Source of the DNA: Micromonospora rhizosphaerae
Lineage (GTDB): Bacteria; Actinomycetota; Actinomycetes; Mycobacteriales; Micromonosporaceae
Direction: 5' to 3'
Assembly: GCF_900091465.1 (NCBI RefSeq)
Contig: NZ_FMHV01000002.1
Coordinates: 5,642,001 to 5,706,000 of the forward strand
DNA: 64,000 nt
The notes under the pieces are model-generated. The model saw only the letters and a program-made list of their open reading frames with translations, was not told where the DNA came from and searched no databases. Each line of letters begins with the position of its first letter. The first letter of the stretch is position 1. Below, piece by piece: positions 25,955-34,699 of the stretch. Both the position numbers and the translations under genes were made by a program.

Positions 25955-27277
25955 ATGCCGGTCGGGCACGATCGCGGCAGGGGGCCGGATGAGCGCGGTG
26001 CGCTGCGTGGATGGCTCGGCCCGGCCGGGGTGAGCCTCGGCTGGGCCGAGCCGGTGCTGCGTCGGCCGGTCGCCCCGATGCTGTCGGCCCCGGTGGACGC
26101 GGTGCCGCAGGGGCCGCGCCTGGCGTACGAACCCAAGTGGGACGGGTTCCGCGCTATCGCCTTCGTCGAGGCTGCCGGCGTCTACCTGCAGTCGCGCGCC
26201 GGCAAGAACTTGACCCCGTATTTCCCGGACATCACCCGGGCGATCCGCCACACCTTCCCGCAGGGGGTGATCCTCGACGGGGAGCTGATCGTGTGGGAGC
26301 GGGGGCGGACCAGCTTCGCCCGGCTGCAGCGCCGGATCACCGCCGGCCGGGGCCTGCTGATGATGGCGCGGGAACACCCTGCGCACTACGTCATGTGGAA
26401 TCTGCTCGCCGACGCCGGCGGCCAGGTCGTGATCAACGCGCCGCCGTTCGAGCGACAGGCCCGGCTGACGGAGCTGCTCGAGGATGCGCCCGCGCAGCTG
26501 ACCCTCACGCCGCAGACCACCGACATGGATGAGGTGGGCGATTGGCTGACCACGTACACGGCGGCCGGGATCGAGGGGGTGGTCGTCAAGCGGCTGGACG
26601 GCCGGTACGAGCCCGGCCGGCGCGGCTGGCAGAAGTTCCGGGTGCACATGGCGACCGAGGCGATCGTCGGCGGGGTGGCCGGCAGCCTCGGCAACCCGAG
26701 CACGCTGCTCCTCGGCCGGTTCGATCGACGGGGACACCTGCGCTACACGGGACGGACGCACCCGTTGGCGATGGTCCAACGCCGGGAGGTCGCGCCGCTG
26801 CTGTCCCCATCCCGGTTGCAGCGCCGGGGCATCGTCGCGCACCCCTGGCCGCAGCCGCTGCCGGCGGGCTGGAGCGGGCAGCTGGACCGACCCGAGCCGC
26901 TGCCCTACGTGCAGGTCGAGCCGACCGTGGTGGCCGAGATCGAAGTGGACACCGCCTTCGAGCACCGGCGATGGCGCCACCGGGTGCGGTACGTGCGACC
27001 GCGGCTCGACATGTCGGTGTACGACGTGCCACTGCTGCTTGGCGACGAGGCCGACCCGTTCTGGGACCGGCGGCCGGCGCATGAACGTCAGGGGCCGACC
27101 GGCGTGACCGTCGGGAACGAGAAGGTCAAGATCATCCAAACGGTTGCCCAGCGGCAAGCAGTTCGGGCGGACTTTTCACACGGTCGTGCGGAGTCGAATA
27201 GCGGACACGGGGGTGCTTCTTTCGGGCGCCCCACTTACCGTCTACCGGGACTTCGCGCGGCGGGGCGCCGCGCCTAG
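25955..27277 (+). CDS. ATP-dependent DNA ligase
   Basis: A 440-residue ATP-dependent ligase of the actinobacterial accessory type. Motif I YEPKWDGFRA carries the AMP-accepting Lys (about residue 61). The downstream RAGKNLT Arg motif, motif III VILDGELIVWE, motif IV GIEGVVVKR and motif V GWQKFR are all present, and an OB-fold follows (to about RPRLDMSVYDVP). The family seals nicks during repair. The last 60-70 residues do not look like ligase and may be read-through of an eroded 3' end. The start is uncertain; 25955 is the upstream ATG. A broken second copy lies at 6101-6530. Confidence 0.88.
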   Translation: MPVGHDRGRGPDERGALRGWLGPAGVSLGWAEPVLRRPVAPMLSAPVDAVPQGPRLAYEPKWDGFRAIAFVEAAGVYLQSRAGKNLTPYFPDITRAIRHTFPQGVILDGELIVWERGRTSFARLQRRITAGRGLLMMAREHPAHYVMWNLLADAGGQVVINAPPFERQARLTELLEDAPAQLTLTPQTTDMDEVGDWLTTYTAAGIEGVVVKRLDGRYEPGRRGWQKFRVHMATEAIVGGVAGSLGNPSTLLLGRFDRRGHLRYTGRTHPLAMVQRREVAPLLSPSRLQRRGIVAHPWPQPLPAGWSGQLDRPEPLPYVQVEPTVVAEIEVDTAFEHRRWRHRVRYVRPRLDMSVYDVPLLLGDEADPFWDRRPAHERQGPTGVTVGNEKVKIIQTVAQRQAVRADFSHGRAESNSGHGGASFGRPTYRLPGLRAAGRRA

Positions 27278-27295
27278 ACCTGTGGGGATAGAAAC

Positions 27296-28084
27296 ATGAC
27301 CATGCCTGGCGATCCGAGCCAGAACCAGCCGAACCCCGATGCGCCTGCCGGTGGGCCGGCACCGTACGGACCCCCGCCCAGTGAGCCGGCACCGTACGGA
27401 CCTCCGCCGACCGCGCAGTTCCCGGCGGTGGCGCCGCCGCGCAAGCGCCCGGCGTGGCTCGTGCCGACGGCCATCGGCGTCGGGGCATTGGTGCTGCTGT
27501 GCTGCGGCATCGGCGCCGTGGGTGCCGTCTTCAGCGACCCGAAGCCGGCGAGCGTGTCGGCGAGTGAGCCTCCGGCGGTGGCTGCGCCTACGACGGCCCC
27601 CGCCGCGCCGGCCCCCGCCACGACCGCCCCGGCCACGACCGCTCCCGCTACCACCGCGCCGGCGCCGGCGAAGCCGAAGACCTTCGGCATCGGGGACAAG
27701 GTGCGCGGCGGCGACTTCGAGTACACCGTCAACAGCGTCAAGTGCGGCATCTCCCAGGTCGGCACCAGCTTCCTCAACACCAAGGCGCAGGGCACCTTCT
27801 GCCGGGTCAACGTCACCGCGAAGAACGTGACCAAGAGCGCGCACACCTTCCACGCCGACAGCATTCTCACGGCCCAGGACGCCAGCGGCCGGGAGTACAG
27901 CCCCGACGGGGAGGCCGGAATGTACGGCAACGAGGATGCCAAGGGCTTCCTCGACGAGATCAACCCGGGCAACTCGGTGCGCGCGAACGTCTACTTCGAC
28001 GTGCCGAAGGGGACGAAGCTGAAGACGATCACGTTCGACGCCGGCCTGCTCACCCTCGCCGAGGACGCCGTCGTCACCCTGTGA
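27296..28084 (+). CDS. Membrane-anchored DUF4352 protein with Pro-rich and Ala/Thr/Pro-repeat linkers
   Basis: A 262-residue protein. Residues 1-50 form a Pro-rich cytoplasmic tail with a repeated PAPYGPPP unit. One transmembrane helix follows (WLVPTAIGVGALVLLCCGIGA). Next is a low-complexity linker of repeated ATTAPATTAP units, then a DUF4352 beta-sandwich (about residues 130-262) with FGIGDKVRGGDFEYTVNSV and FCRVNVTAKNV. The domain is extracellular. Such proteins are common in actinobacteria and of unknown function. The gene begins 18 bases after the ligase stop and is followed by a strong terminator. Confidence 0.85.
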   Translation: MTMPGDPSQNQPNPDAPAGGPAPYGPPPSEPAPYGPPPTAQFPAVAPPRKRPAWLVPTAIGVGALVLLCCGIGAVGAVFSDPKPASVSASEPPAVAAPTTAPAAPAPATTAPATTAPATTAPAPAKPKTFGIGDKVRGGDFEYTVNSVKCGISQVGTSFLNTKAQGTFCRVNVTAKNVTKSAHTFHADSILTAQDASGREYSPDGEAGMYGNEDAKGFLDEINPGNSVRANVYFDVPKGTKLKTITFDAGLLTLAEDAVVTL

Positions 28085-28121
28085 CCGGCCCCCAGCGGCG
28101 AAATGCGTGACTGGCGAAAAC

Positions 28122-28163
28122 AGCGACAGCCCCGGAGAACCTAGAACCTCCGGGGCTGTCGCT
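28122..28163 (+). terminator. Strong hairpin after the DUF4352 gene
   Basis: A perfect 15-bp inverted repeat (28122-28136 and 28149-28163, 12-base loop) follows the stop codon by 37 bases. Confidence 0.85.
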
Positions 28164-28339
28164 GCCAGGCCGGACTCACCACCTCCAGCCCCGTCCGCCC
28201 ACACCGCGAGCGTCACTCATGCACGTCCCTTCCCCGCCATCGTCGGGCAACGGGATCGGCTTCCGGGCAGAGAACACGCACAACGAATGCGTGGGATCAG
28301 GTGGGCGCCGGTCCTCCTGACCCAGATCCCTCAGGCTCC

Positions 28340-28401
28340 CCCGGGTAACTCAGATGGCTATCACCGGCCCAACCGATGCCGGGCGGTTGCTTCCACTCGC
28401 T
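28340..28401 (-). repeat. Remnant of the tail of the 34228-34635 gene
   Basis: This 62-base stretch is nearly identical to 34238-34302, the 3' end of the small HTH-like gene at 34228-34635. In translation it gives SEWKQPPGIGWAGDSHLSYPG. Only the tail is present here, so it is a leftover of a lost paralogue or of a shared mobile unit. Confidence 0.75.
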
Positions 28402-28451
28402 TAGGCTCCCTGTATGACATCGGCCGGACCAGGTCGAGGCGGGGCGACGGG

Positions 28452-29066
28452 TCAGCCATGGTCGCCGGGCGATGCGTCGCGATGGATGATCCAACGGATG
28501 AACTGCTGGACCTCCTGCTGTTGTGCCTCGTTCAGCGGGGTGCCGGCATAGGACACACTGCCGCCGTCGGCGACCTGGCCGGTTTCGCCGGGCAGCGGCT
28601 CGTCCGGCCGTTTGGCCGCGCCGACCACCAAGCGGAGCGCGTGGTCGAGCCGCCGGAGCCCGAGGCGTGCTGTGGACGTGTGCGGAGCAAGCGCGTCGAG
28701 CAGCCTCGGCATGGTTGCGGCGAGCCGAGCGCCGCCGGCGTTGGTGACCCGCTGGCCCTCGTTGGTGAGTCCAAGCAGTCGTGAACGGGCATCCCGCGGA
28801 TTCGGCATCTGAGTGACATGCTCTCGTGCGATGAGCCGGCGAGCCATTCCGGACACGGTCGTCGGAGCCATCCCGGTCCAGCGGGCGATCTGCGTCGGCG
28901 TGCTCGGTCCGAGTTCATGAAGCAGCGAGTACAGGCCGAACTCGTCCGCGGTGACGCCCAGGTCCCGCAGTGCCTCATCGAGCAGATTCGTGGTCAAGTG
29001 CGTCACTAGCCAGATGTCGAACAACAACCCGGTAGACCGACGAAGCTTGCTGCTGTTACGTTGCAT
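28452..29066 (-). CDS. MarR-family transcriptional regulator
   Basis: A 204-residue MarR protein. The HTH includes LGPSTPTQIARWTGMAPTTVSGMARRL, and the wing PNPRDARSRLLGLT has the conserved Asp-Ala-Arg-Ser/Arg pattern. The dimer helices flank it. The C-terminal 45 residues are an unusual extension (PDEPLPGETGQVADGG and an acidic helix). It is divergent from a membrane protein gene at 29107 across only 40 bases. A near-perfect palindrome overlaps its start codon, so it probably represses both genes. Confidence 0.88.
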   Translation of the reverse strand: MQRNSSKLRRSTGLLFDIWLVTHLTTNLLDEALRDLGVTADEFGLYSLLHELGPSTPTQIARWTGMAPTTVSGMARRLIAREHVTQMPNPRDARSRLLGLTNEGQRVTNAGGARLAATMPRLLDALAPHTSTARLGLRRLDHALRLVVGAAKRPDEPLPGETGQVADGGSVSYAGTPLNEAQQQEVQQFIRWIIHRDASPGDHG

Positions 29067-29079
29067 ATCTTATACGATA
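29066..29079. promoter_or_regulatory. Palindrome at the marR-type start
   Basis: TATCTTATACGATA pairs at 12 of 14 positions with its own complement. It is AT-rich in a GC-rich setting and lies between two divergent genes, so it is a good operator candidate. Confidence 0.5.
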
Positions 29080-29106
29080 CAGCGGTAAACCACAGGTGGT
29101 GATCCC

Positions 29107-29727
29107 GTGCTCCGCTCACTCATCTCCTCCGTCCGTCCCCGCCACCTCGCTGTGACGGCAGCCATCTACCTGCCGCTGGCGGCGCTCATGTTCGGCAGCT
29201 GGCCCGCCTCCCTCATGGCGGTGAGCCGCGCCTGCGCCGGTCTGCCCCCGTTCGACGTCCGCGCCTGGTGGACCATGCAGGATGCCCGGACCATGCTGAC
29301 CGCCTGCGGCCCTGCCGGACGCATTGCCTACATCCACCAGCAACTGCTCGACCTGGCCTATCCGGCCGCACTCGCCGCGCTCCTCCTGGTGGCCACGGCG
29401 CTGCTGGTCCGCCGCTACGGCGACCGATGGTGGCCGTTCCTGCTGCCGACAGTCGCCATGACCGTCCTCGACTATGTCGAGAACATCGGCGTGTGGACCT
29501 TGCTGCTGGACTGGCCCGATACACATCCCGCAATCATCACGGTGGCCGGCACAGCGACAGCCGTCAAACGAGTCCTCGGCTTCATCGCGTTCACCACGCC
29601 ACTGCTACTGGCCCCACTCGTGCTCGCCTCGGCGATCTACGAACGCCGTGGACGGCCGGCAGCCGTCGCCCCGGCGACAGACACCGACACATCCGAACCC
29701 CCGCCCCCCGCCCCCGCCGCGTCATGA
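29107..29727 (+). CDS. Integral membrane protein of unknown function
   Basis: A 206-residue protein with about four transmembrane helices (near residues 14-38, 80-103, 108-130 and 150-176) and a Pro-rich cytoplasmic C-terminal tail. A conserved-looking LDYVENIGVWTLLLDWPD motif lies between helices 3 and 4. No family assigned. It is divergent from the MarR gene and probably its target, possibly for stress or export. Confidence 0.75.
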   Translation: MLRSLISSVRPRHLAVTAAIYLPLAALMFGSWPASLMAVSRACAGLPPFDVRAWWTMQDARTMLTACGPAGRIAYIHQQLLDLAYPAALAALLLVATALLVRRYGDRWWPFLLPTVAMTVLDYVENIGVWTLLLDWPDTHPAIITVAGTATAVKRVLGFIAFTTPLLLAPLVLASAIYERRGRPAAVAPATDTDTSEPPPPAPAAS

Positions 29728-29800
29728 ACAACGAGGCAGCGTGGGCCAGCAGACCCCCGCTATCCCCATCCTGGAACGTGTGTTCGACTAACCTGCGGGC

Positions 29801-30034
29801 GTGGAGTGGCGAACACGCTGGCACATCACGATCCGCTGGGACCGGGCCGACAACTCGCCCGCCGGCGTGACCGTCGTCGAGCGCGTCGCCGACACCCCCG
29901 CCGAGCTGCGCCGCCTCGTGCAGCGGGCCCGCGCCGACCCGCACGTCGTCGCCTTCCCCTATCGCCAGGTCCGCGAACTGGTCGGCGACGAGCCGCAGGA
30001 GTGCCACAACGGGCACGGCTACGCAGGCGGCTAG
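29801..30034 (+). CDS. Small hypothetical protein
   Basis: A 77-residue frame (starts MEWRTRWHITIRWDRADN) with a beta-beta-alpha pattern and an Asp/Glu-rich end. GTG start, with only weak upstream signals. It looks coding but no function can be given. Confidence 0.5.
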   Translation: MEWRTRWHITIRWDRADNSPAGVTVVERVADTPAELRRLVQRARADPHVVAFPYRQVRELVGDEPQECHNGHGYAGG

Positions 30035-30141
30035 CGGATCTTCTTGCCGTCCTCGGATGGCCTCTTCTCGACTGTCGCCACTGTTCCTCCACGTGAACAG
30101 GCGGCCGTGGGTGTCGTCCGGGCGCCGCCCGGAACGGGGCC

Positions 30142-30272
30142 ACGCCCGCTCAGGTCGCGCTGGCCTGGCTGCTGCGGCAGGAGATGGTTGCGGCCATCCC
30201 CCGATCGTCCGAGCCCAACGCACCCGGGAGAACGCGGAAGCGCGCGACCTGCATCTGACTGAGGAGGAGTAG
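30142..30272 (+). pseudogene. Aldo/keto reductase C-terminal fragment
   Basis: A short stretch reads TPAQVALAWLLRQEMVAAIPRSS and, after a frame change, ENAEARDLHLTEEE. This is the characteristic end of aldo/keto reductases (NADP-binding motif). Nothing else of the gene remains. Confidence 0.75.
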
Positions 30273-30439
30273 CGGCACTCGACACGACGTTCCCGCCGCC
30301 GGCCGGCCCGCAACCGCTGGAGATGTTGTAGCGCCACCGACCGTTTCGGCGGACGGCGCCGGTCGAGGTCGGCGCCATCCGCTCGGCGATCCGGCGGTGG
30401 AGGGCGGTGGGCGGGCTGACGGTGGCGGTCAGTGGCGTC

Positions 30440-31092
30440 GGGTCGGCCAGCCTGCGGGCCACCTCCGGGAGCCAGGCGAAATCGGCGTCGAACCGGGAAC
30501 GACCCCGGCGAGGGCCCGGAACCGCTCGACGGGGAAGAACCCGTCCTTGACCTGTTCCTTCAGCAGGTTGGGGTGCCGGGCCAGGTAGTGGTAGAACGCC
30601 AGCCAAGTCGCGCACAGCAACGCCGATGAGCGCGTAGAAGGCGATGGCTACACGCTGGTCCCGCGTTGTCGTGCTCCTGCAGCGCGTGCGACACGACGAT
30701 GGTCGGAAACGGCAGCAGCGCCGTGGTGAACAGCAGGAACAGGTTCATCTAGTGCAGGCCGCGATCGATTTGCTGCGGTTGAACGCCGCCTTGTGGTTGA
30801 GCCAGACGACGGCCACGTACGAGTAGGACACGAAAGAAGCGACGTACGCCGGCCACTGGCCGAGCAGTCCGGACAGGACGCGGCCGGGCCGGACGTTCGG
30901 CACCCGGAGATCCAGGACCAGCAGCGTGATGACGATGGCCACGATGGCGTCGCTGAACGCCACGGCACGGCTGGTGTCCGACCGGGTGCCGAGGTCCGTG
31001 CCTGGCTGCTCACCAAGCGTGCCTACCCAGGGGCGTCCGCGGTAAGCAGCCGTGCACCGCCGCCCCAAATCCGAATCAATAGTGCAGATCAT
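30440..31092 (-). pseudogene. TMEM175/DUF1211-family membrane protein, broken
   Basis: The N-terminal segment carries the family motif AVAFSDAIVAIVITLLVLDLRVP (shortened here: F-S-D-A in helix 1) and YSYVAVVWLNHKAAF. A stop follows after about 110 residues. The protein then continues in other frames with MNLFLLFTTALLPFPTIVVS, LAFYHYLARHPNLL and FFPVERFRALAG. TMEM175 homologues are potassium-permeable channels. At least two frameshifts or stops are needed. A second damaged paralogue lies at 37076-37735. Confidence 0.85.
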
Positions 31093-31342
31093 GAACTAGG
31101 GGCCTAACGGGTTGCCACAATTCTGGGTGCCAGGAGTTCTTGGCATCTCCCCGGTCGCGCACACACGGCCATGCAAGGACCTTGTGGCGCAGCTCCGCCT
31201 TCCCCGACGGCCGTGGTCCGCCGGTCATCCGGGACAGCCTGTCGCTCAATTTCAACAACGTGACGACCACCAAGCAGGCCGTCACCAGCGCGACCGGCAT
31301 GATCGTCATGGCCAGCAAGACGACACCGATCGCTACTGGCAC
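31076..31342 (-). CDS. Possible small single-pass membrane protein
   Basis: An 88-codon frame with a long hydrophobic stretch (VPVAIGVVLLAMTIMPVALV onward) followed by a basic region. The GTG start has no clear ribosome binding site, and the C-terminal end overlaps the TMEM175 remnant. It may be a fragment. Confidence 0.3.
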   Translation of the reverse strand: MPVAIGVVLLAMTIMPVALVTACLVVVTLLKLSDRLSRMTGGPRPSGKAELRHKVLAWPCVRDRGDAKNSWHPELWQPVRPLVHDLHY

Positions 31343-31816
31343 GCCGACCTGTCGTTGGGGTCGTCGTGAGCGCGGGCACGGGTGGGAGCAGGTGCTCACC
31401 TGCTTGCCCCTCGCTTTCAGGCGCAGCTGACCCGCCGTCTCCTCGGCGCACCTCTGAGCCGTTTGATGCGTCGGCACACGGGTAGACCGCGACCCGGTCC
31501 GAGGGGGTGGGCCGAGGGTCGGAGCCACATACCGATGGTGGGCTCCATTCGGTCCGCATGCTAGGCGAGGCCCGAGGAGTGCGGGATGGCCGAACCGGAG
31601 AGCCGGGACACGGGCGCACGGGAGTCGCCCGCGCAACCGCGCGAGCAGGTCGATCGGCAGCGCGACGCCGAGGAGGACGCGGAAGTCGCCGGTCGGGGCC
31701 AGAACCTCTGTCCCGCCGGCGGGCCAACGGGTGCCGAGCCCGGCGAACGCCCCGCCGCCCCGCAGCGTGGTGAACACGACCTTCCCCAGCCGGCTGGCGG
31801 GCACAGCAGCAAGACG

Positions 31817-32494
31817 ATGTCAGATCCGGACGTCGTCCTCCAGATCCCGCAGGTCAAGGTCGAACAGATCTACGTCGAGGTCGACAACCTGGACGCCTCC
31901 GTCTCACTGCGAGCCCGGCTGGGTAGCCTGCTCCAGCTCGACGTGGGCGTTCAGGCGCATCTCGGCACGGTGAAAATCGACATCAAGGGCGTCGAGACCG
32001 AGGCGATGCTCGAGGTTCGGCTCGAGGAGCTCCGCGGCATTCTCGACAGCGCCCTGCGCACCATCGAGCGCAACCCTCAGATCATCGAGTCGGTGGTGAA
32101 GACGGTGGACACCGCCGTGAACCAGGTCGGGCAGACAGCTCAGCAGGTGCTCGGACCGCAGGGGCCGCTGGCGCGGACGCTCGACCACGTCGGGCAGACA
32201 GCGCAGGAGGCGCTGGGGCCCAACGGGCCGCTGTCGCAGACGCTGCAGCAGGCCACCCAGCAGGTCGGTCAACAGCTCGGACAGACCACCCAGCAACTCG
32301 GACAGACCACCCAGCAACTGGCTCAGAACAGCGGGGCGGCGGCTGGCGGCGGTGGGGGTCTGGGCGGCGTGCTGGGCGGATCTCCGGCCCGAGCGGCGTG
32401 GCAACGGATGAAGAAGATCGTCAACAGCAGCCAGCCCCTGAGGCAGGTCACGGCGCGGCTGGTAGGACCGCAGGGGCAACAGCCGCAGAGCTGA
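31817..32494 (+). CDS. Conserved-looking protein with Gln-rich repeats
   Basis: A 225-residue protein. Residues 1-90 form an alpha/beta domain (VKVEQIYVEVDNLDASVSL, GTVKIDIKGVETEAMLEV). The middle has two copies of a 20-residue unit of the form VGQTAQxxLGPxGPLxxTL, then short QQLGQTT repeats. A Gly-rich hinge and a basic tail (AWQRMKKIVNSS) follow. The repeats suggest a long amphipathic helix. Upstream in-frame sequence from 31586 is open but antisense-like in composition, so I start at the ATG at 31817. Function unknown. Confidence 0.65.
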   Translation: MSDPDVVLQIPQVKVEQIYVEVDNLDASVSLRARLGSLLQLDVGVQAHLGTVKIDIKGVETEAMLEVRLEELRGILDSALRTIERNPQIIESVVKTVDTAVNQVGQTAQQVLGPQGPLARTLDHVGQTAQEALGPNGPLSQTLQQATQQVGQQLGQTTQQLGQTTQQLAQNSGAAAGGGGGLGGVLGGSPARAAWQRMKKIVNSSQPLRQVTARLVGPQGQQPQS

Positions 32495-32499
32495 TTGCG

Positions 32500-32620
32500 G
32501 CAGGCGTGCCGCAGCGGCTCCAGCAGCCACTTGTAGCGGCTGCGGGCTACCCGACGGACCAGCACGCCGGAGATCAGGTCCACGACCACCGCCGTCGCCA
32601 GCGCGGCTACTACAACGCGG
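32500..32620 (-). pseudogene. MscS-like N-terminal fragment
   Basis: Reads VVVDLISGVLVRRVARSRYK and WLLEPLRHACR, closely similar to residues 14-45 of the intact MscS protein at 39348-40358. Only the first transmembrane segment remains. Confidence 0.7.
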
Positions 32621-32859
32621 TATGCATCAGAAGCCGTTCACCGTGATCCCGATGCCGCCTTTCCCCAGCTCCCTGCCCGGTCCACGTGCTCAGGGTGGCA
32701 TCCGGTCCGGTGGTAGGCGGCGGACATCGGCAACGATCGCTGACCGGCTGGGCGGGAGCGAACAGGCCCGATTCCCTCGGCAGCAGCTCCCCGGCTGCGA
32801 TCAACGACGCACCGAGACTTCCTCACGGTGAACCCGCAGTTGAAACGCCCCAGCCGGAA

Positions 32860-33200
32860 TCAAGCGGACTTGTGCAAGTTGGCCTCGTCGGACCACAGCT
32901 TCACGATCGCCGGGCGTCGGCAGATCGTCTTGACCTTTCCCGTGGTGGAGGCCAAAGCCGTCTTCGACGGGTTGTTGTAGGCGAACCGCCGGGTGTCTCC
33001 CTTGCGGCGGTGACGCTGGATGCGCCAGCCGAGGAAGTCGAAATCGTCGATGTGCGTGATCAGGGTCTTGGTCACCGACAGGTGTAATCCCATCGGGGCC
33101 AACAGCGCCGCCGTTTGCTCCCGCAGGGCCCCTGCGTGGGCGCGCTCGCCGCGGACCAGGATCAGAAAGTCGTCCGCGTAGCGGACGAACCTCCAGGTGG
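32860..33200 (-). pseudogene. Group II intron reverse transcriptase fragment
   Basis: Contains the catalytic RT motif FVRYADDFLILVRG, then LREQTAALLAPMGLHLSVTK, FDFLGWRIQRHRRKG and TGKVKTICRR. These fit the palm and thumb of group II intron-encoded proteins. The fingers, maturase and endonuclease parts are absent and the frame changes. It marks a past retroelement insertion. Confidence 0.8.
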
Positions 33201-33387
33201 GCCAAGGCCATCAGCGACTGCTGCTGCGCGGGCAGCCGACGCCAGCGGCCACCCAGCGTGCGCGCCCGTCATGGATCAGCTCGGTCAGGCGGGTCAGGCT
33301 GGCGTGGACAGCACCCGTTCCCAACACGCTGACTGATCCTCACCCCATCGGTACGTTTCCGGCCGCCGTCAACGGGTAGCACGCGCC

Positions 33388-33662
33388 ATGCCTGGCCTGT
33401 CACTGGTGACCGTCGGCGTCAGCCTCGTGCTCGCCGATCCGGCGCAGCTGCTGCCGGCGCGCGAGCAGATGGCCTTCACCCTCGGCTTCCACATCATCCT
33501 GGTGCCGTTCGGGGTGGCCTTCACATTCCTGATGCTGATCGCGAACGCCCGCGGCATTCGCCGGAACGACGAGACCGCGCTGCTGCTGGCCCGCCGCTGG
33601 TCACAGGTGGCGGCGGTGCTGTTCGCCGTCGGCGCGGTGTCCGGCACGATGCTGTCGCTGCC
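33388..33662 (+). pseudogene. cydA: Cytochrome bd ubiquinol oxidase subunit I, N-terminal fragment
   Basis: About 90 residues of CydA: LLPAREQMAFTLGFHIILVP with the heme-ligand His, GVAFTFLMLIANARG, then LLARRWSQVAAVLFAVGAVSGT. It ends abruptly at a junction with recombinase sequence, so about 80 percent of the gene is missing. The N-terminus may have been altered too. Confidence 0.85.
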
Positions 33663-33665
33663 CGG

Positions 33666-34115
33666 CACCGCACGACCGCGGCCATGCGCGCTCAAGCCGA
33701 GCTGCAGGGCCGCCACCTCGGCGGCCGGCCACCCTACGGCTACCAGCTCGTGGACGCTGGCCCGCACCCCAACCGTGCCCACGCAGCATGCGGACGACGA
33801 CTGAACCGCTTGGAACCCGACCCCGCCACCGCGCCCCACGTACGGTGGATCTTCGAGCAGCGGCGGGCTCGTCTGCTGCGGCGTCTGCGGCCGGATCATG
33901 GACTCCCACTGGGTGCACGCCCGTCCCGGTTACCGCTGCCGGCACGGCTACACCAGCACTCGCAGCGAACTCTCTCCGCGGCCGAAGATCCTCTACATCC
34001 GTGAGGACCACCTGCTGGACCGCATCCGCCACGGCGGCGGGCATCACCGCCACTACCCCGCGCTGCGCAGCCCCGACCCGGACAAGGCCGCCGCCTACCT
34101 GCGGACCAACAACAT
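33666..34115 (+). pseudogene. Serine recombinase, internal fragment with frameshift
   Basis: The first part reads AELQGRHLGGRPPYGYQLVD and LEPDPATAPHVRWIFEQR, the recombinase domain of large serine recombinases. After a frame change and an internal deletion, the zinc-ribbon region follows (VCGRIMDSHWVHARPGYRC, PKILYIREDHLLDRI). The catalytic N-terminal resolvase domain is absent. It is fused to the CydA fragment on its left. Confidence 0.8.
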
Positions 34116-34227
34116 GATCCGCACTACGAGCGGGCTCCCCGCGCCCGGTGGTGCGGAAGTTTTGTCTGCCGCACGTATGCCGCGGAGTCAGGTCAGGTGG
34201 GCCCGCGACGTCAGCTGCCGACTTCCC

Positions 34228-34635
34228 TCAGACAGTTCCCGGGTACCCCAGATGGCTGTCACCGGCCCAACCGATACCCCCGGGCGGTTGCTTCCACTCG
34301 CTGGCGCGCCTCTTGGAGATCGACAGGTTAGGCCATCGCTTGCGTGCCGCTTGCCGGCTGGCGCCTACCGCTGCGCCAAGTTCCGGATACCCCGCACCGT
34401 GCTGCACCGCTTCATCTGCACTCGCGGACACGAGGTCAGCGAGAATGGTACGCATCTGCTCACCCGCCGCCATGCGCGCGAGGTGAGTCCGCATCCTCTC
34501 CGCGGAGTTCGGCTCGTGGTCTGCTCTGCGCCGGCCATCCAGATCGGAGTCCTTTAGCCGCAGCGCCCAGTCTGCGGCAACCGCACTTAGCTCCCGCCGT
34601 AGTTCCTGCCGCTCGTCCGGCGTTAGGTCCCGCAT
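34228..34635 (-). CDS. Small HTH-like protein with palindromic promoter
   Basis: A 135-residue protein. The N-terminal helices are rich in Arg/Glu (LTPDERQELRRELSAVAADW), followed by MRTILADLVSASADEAVQHG and an HTH-like end (ELGAAVGASRQAARKRWP). The C-terminal tail EWKQPPGGIGWAGDSHLGYP is repeated as a remnant at 28340-28401. A promoter-like TTGACAAC palindrome lies 44 bases upstream, overlapping a possible -35 box. It may be a DNA-binding autoregulator; no known family is assigned. Confidence 0.6.
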   Translation of the reverse strand: MRDLTPDERQELRRELSAVAADWALRLKDSDLDGRRRADHEPNSAERMRTHLARMAAGEQMRTILADLVSASADEAVQHGAGYPELGAAVGASRQAARKRWPNLSISKRRASEWKQPPGGIGWAGDSHLGYPGTV

Positions 34636-34678
34636 GACCCGACCCCCTTGCTAGTGACCTCGCACTCAAGAGTCCGCC

Positions 34679-34697
34679 TGACAACAAAGGTTGTCAA
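34679..34697 (-). promoter_or_regulatory. TTGACAAC palindrome, probable -35 plus operator
   Basis: On the minus strand TTGACAACCTTTGTTGTCA contains a consensus -35 hexamer (TTGACA) inside an inverted repeat with 7-base arms and a 4-base loop. It lies upstream of the gene starting at 34635. A repressor bound here would block the promoter directly. Confidence 0.6.
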
Positions 34698-34699
34698 GC

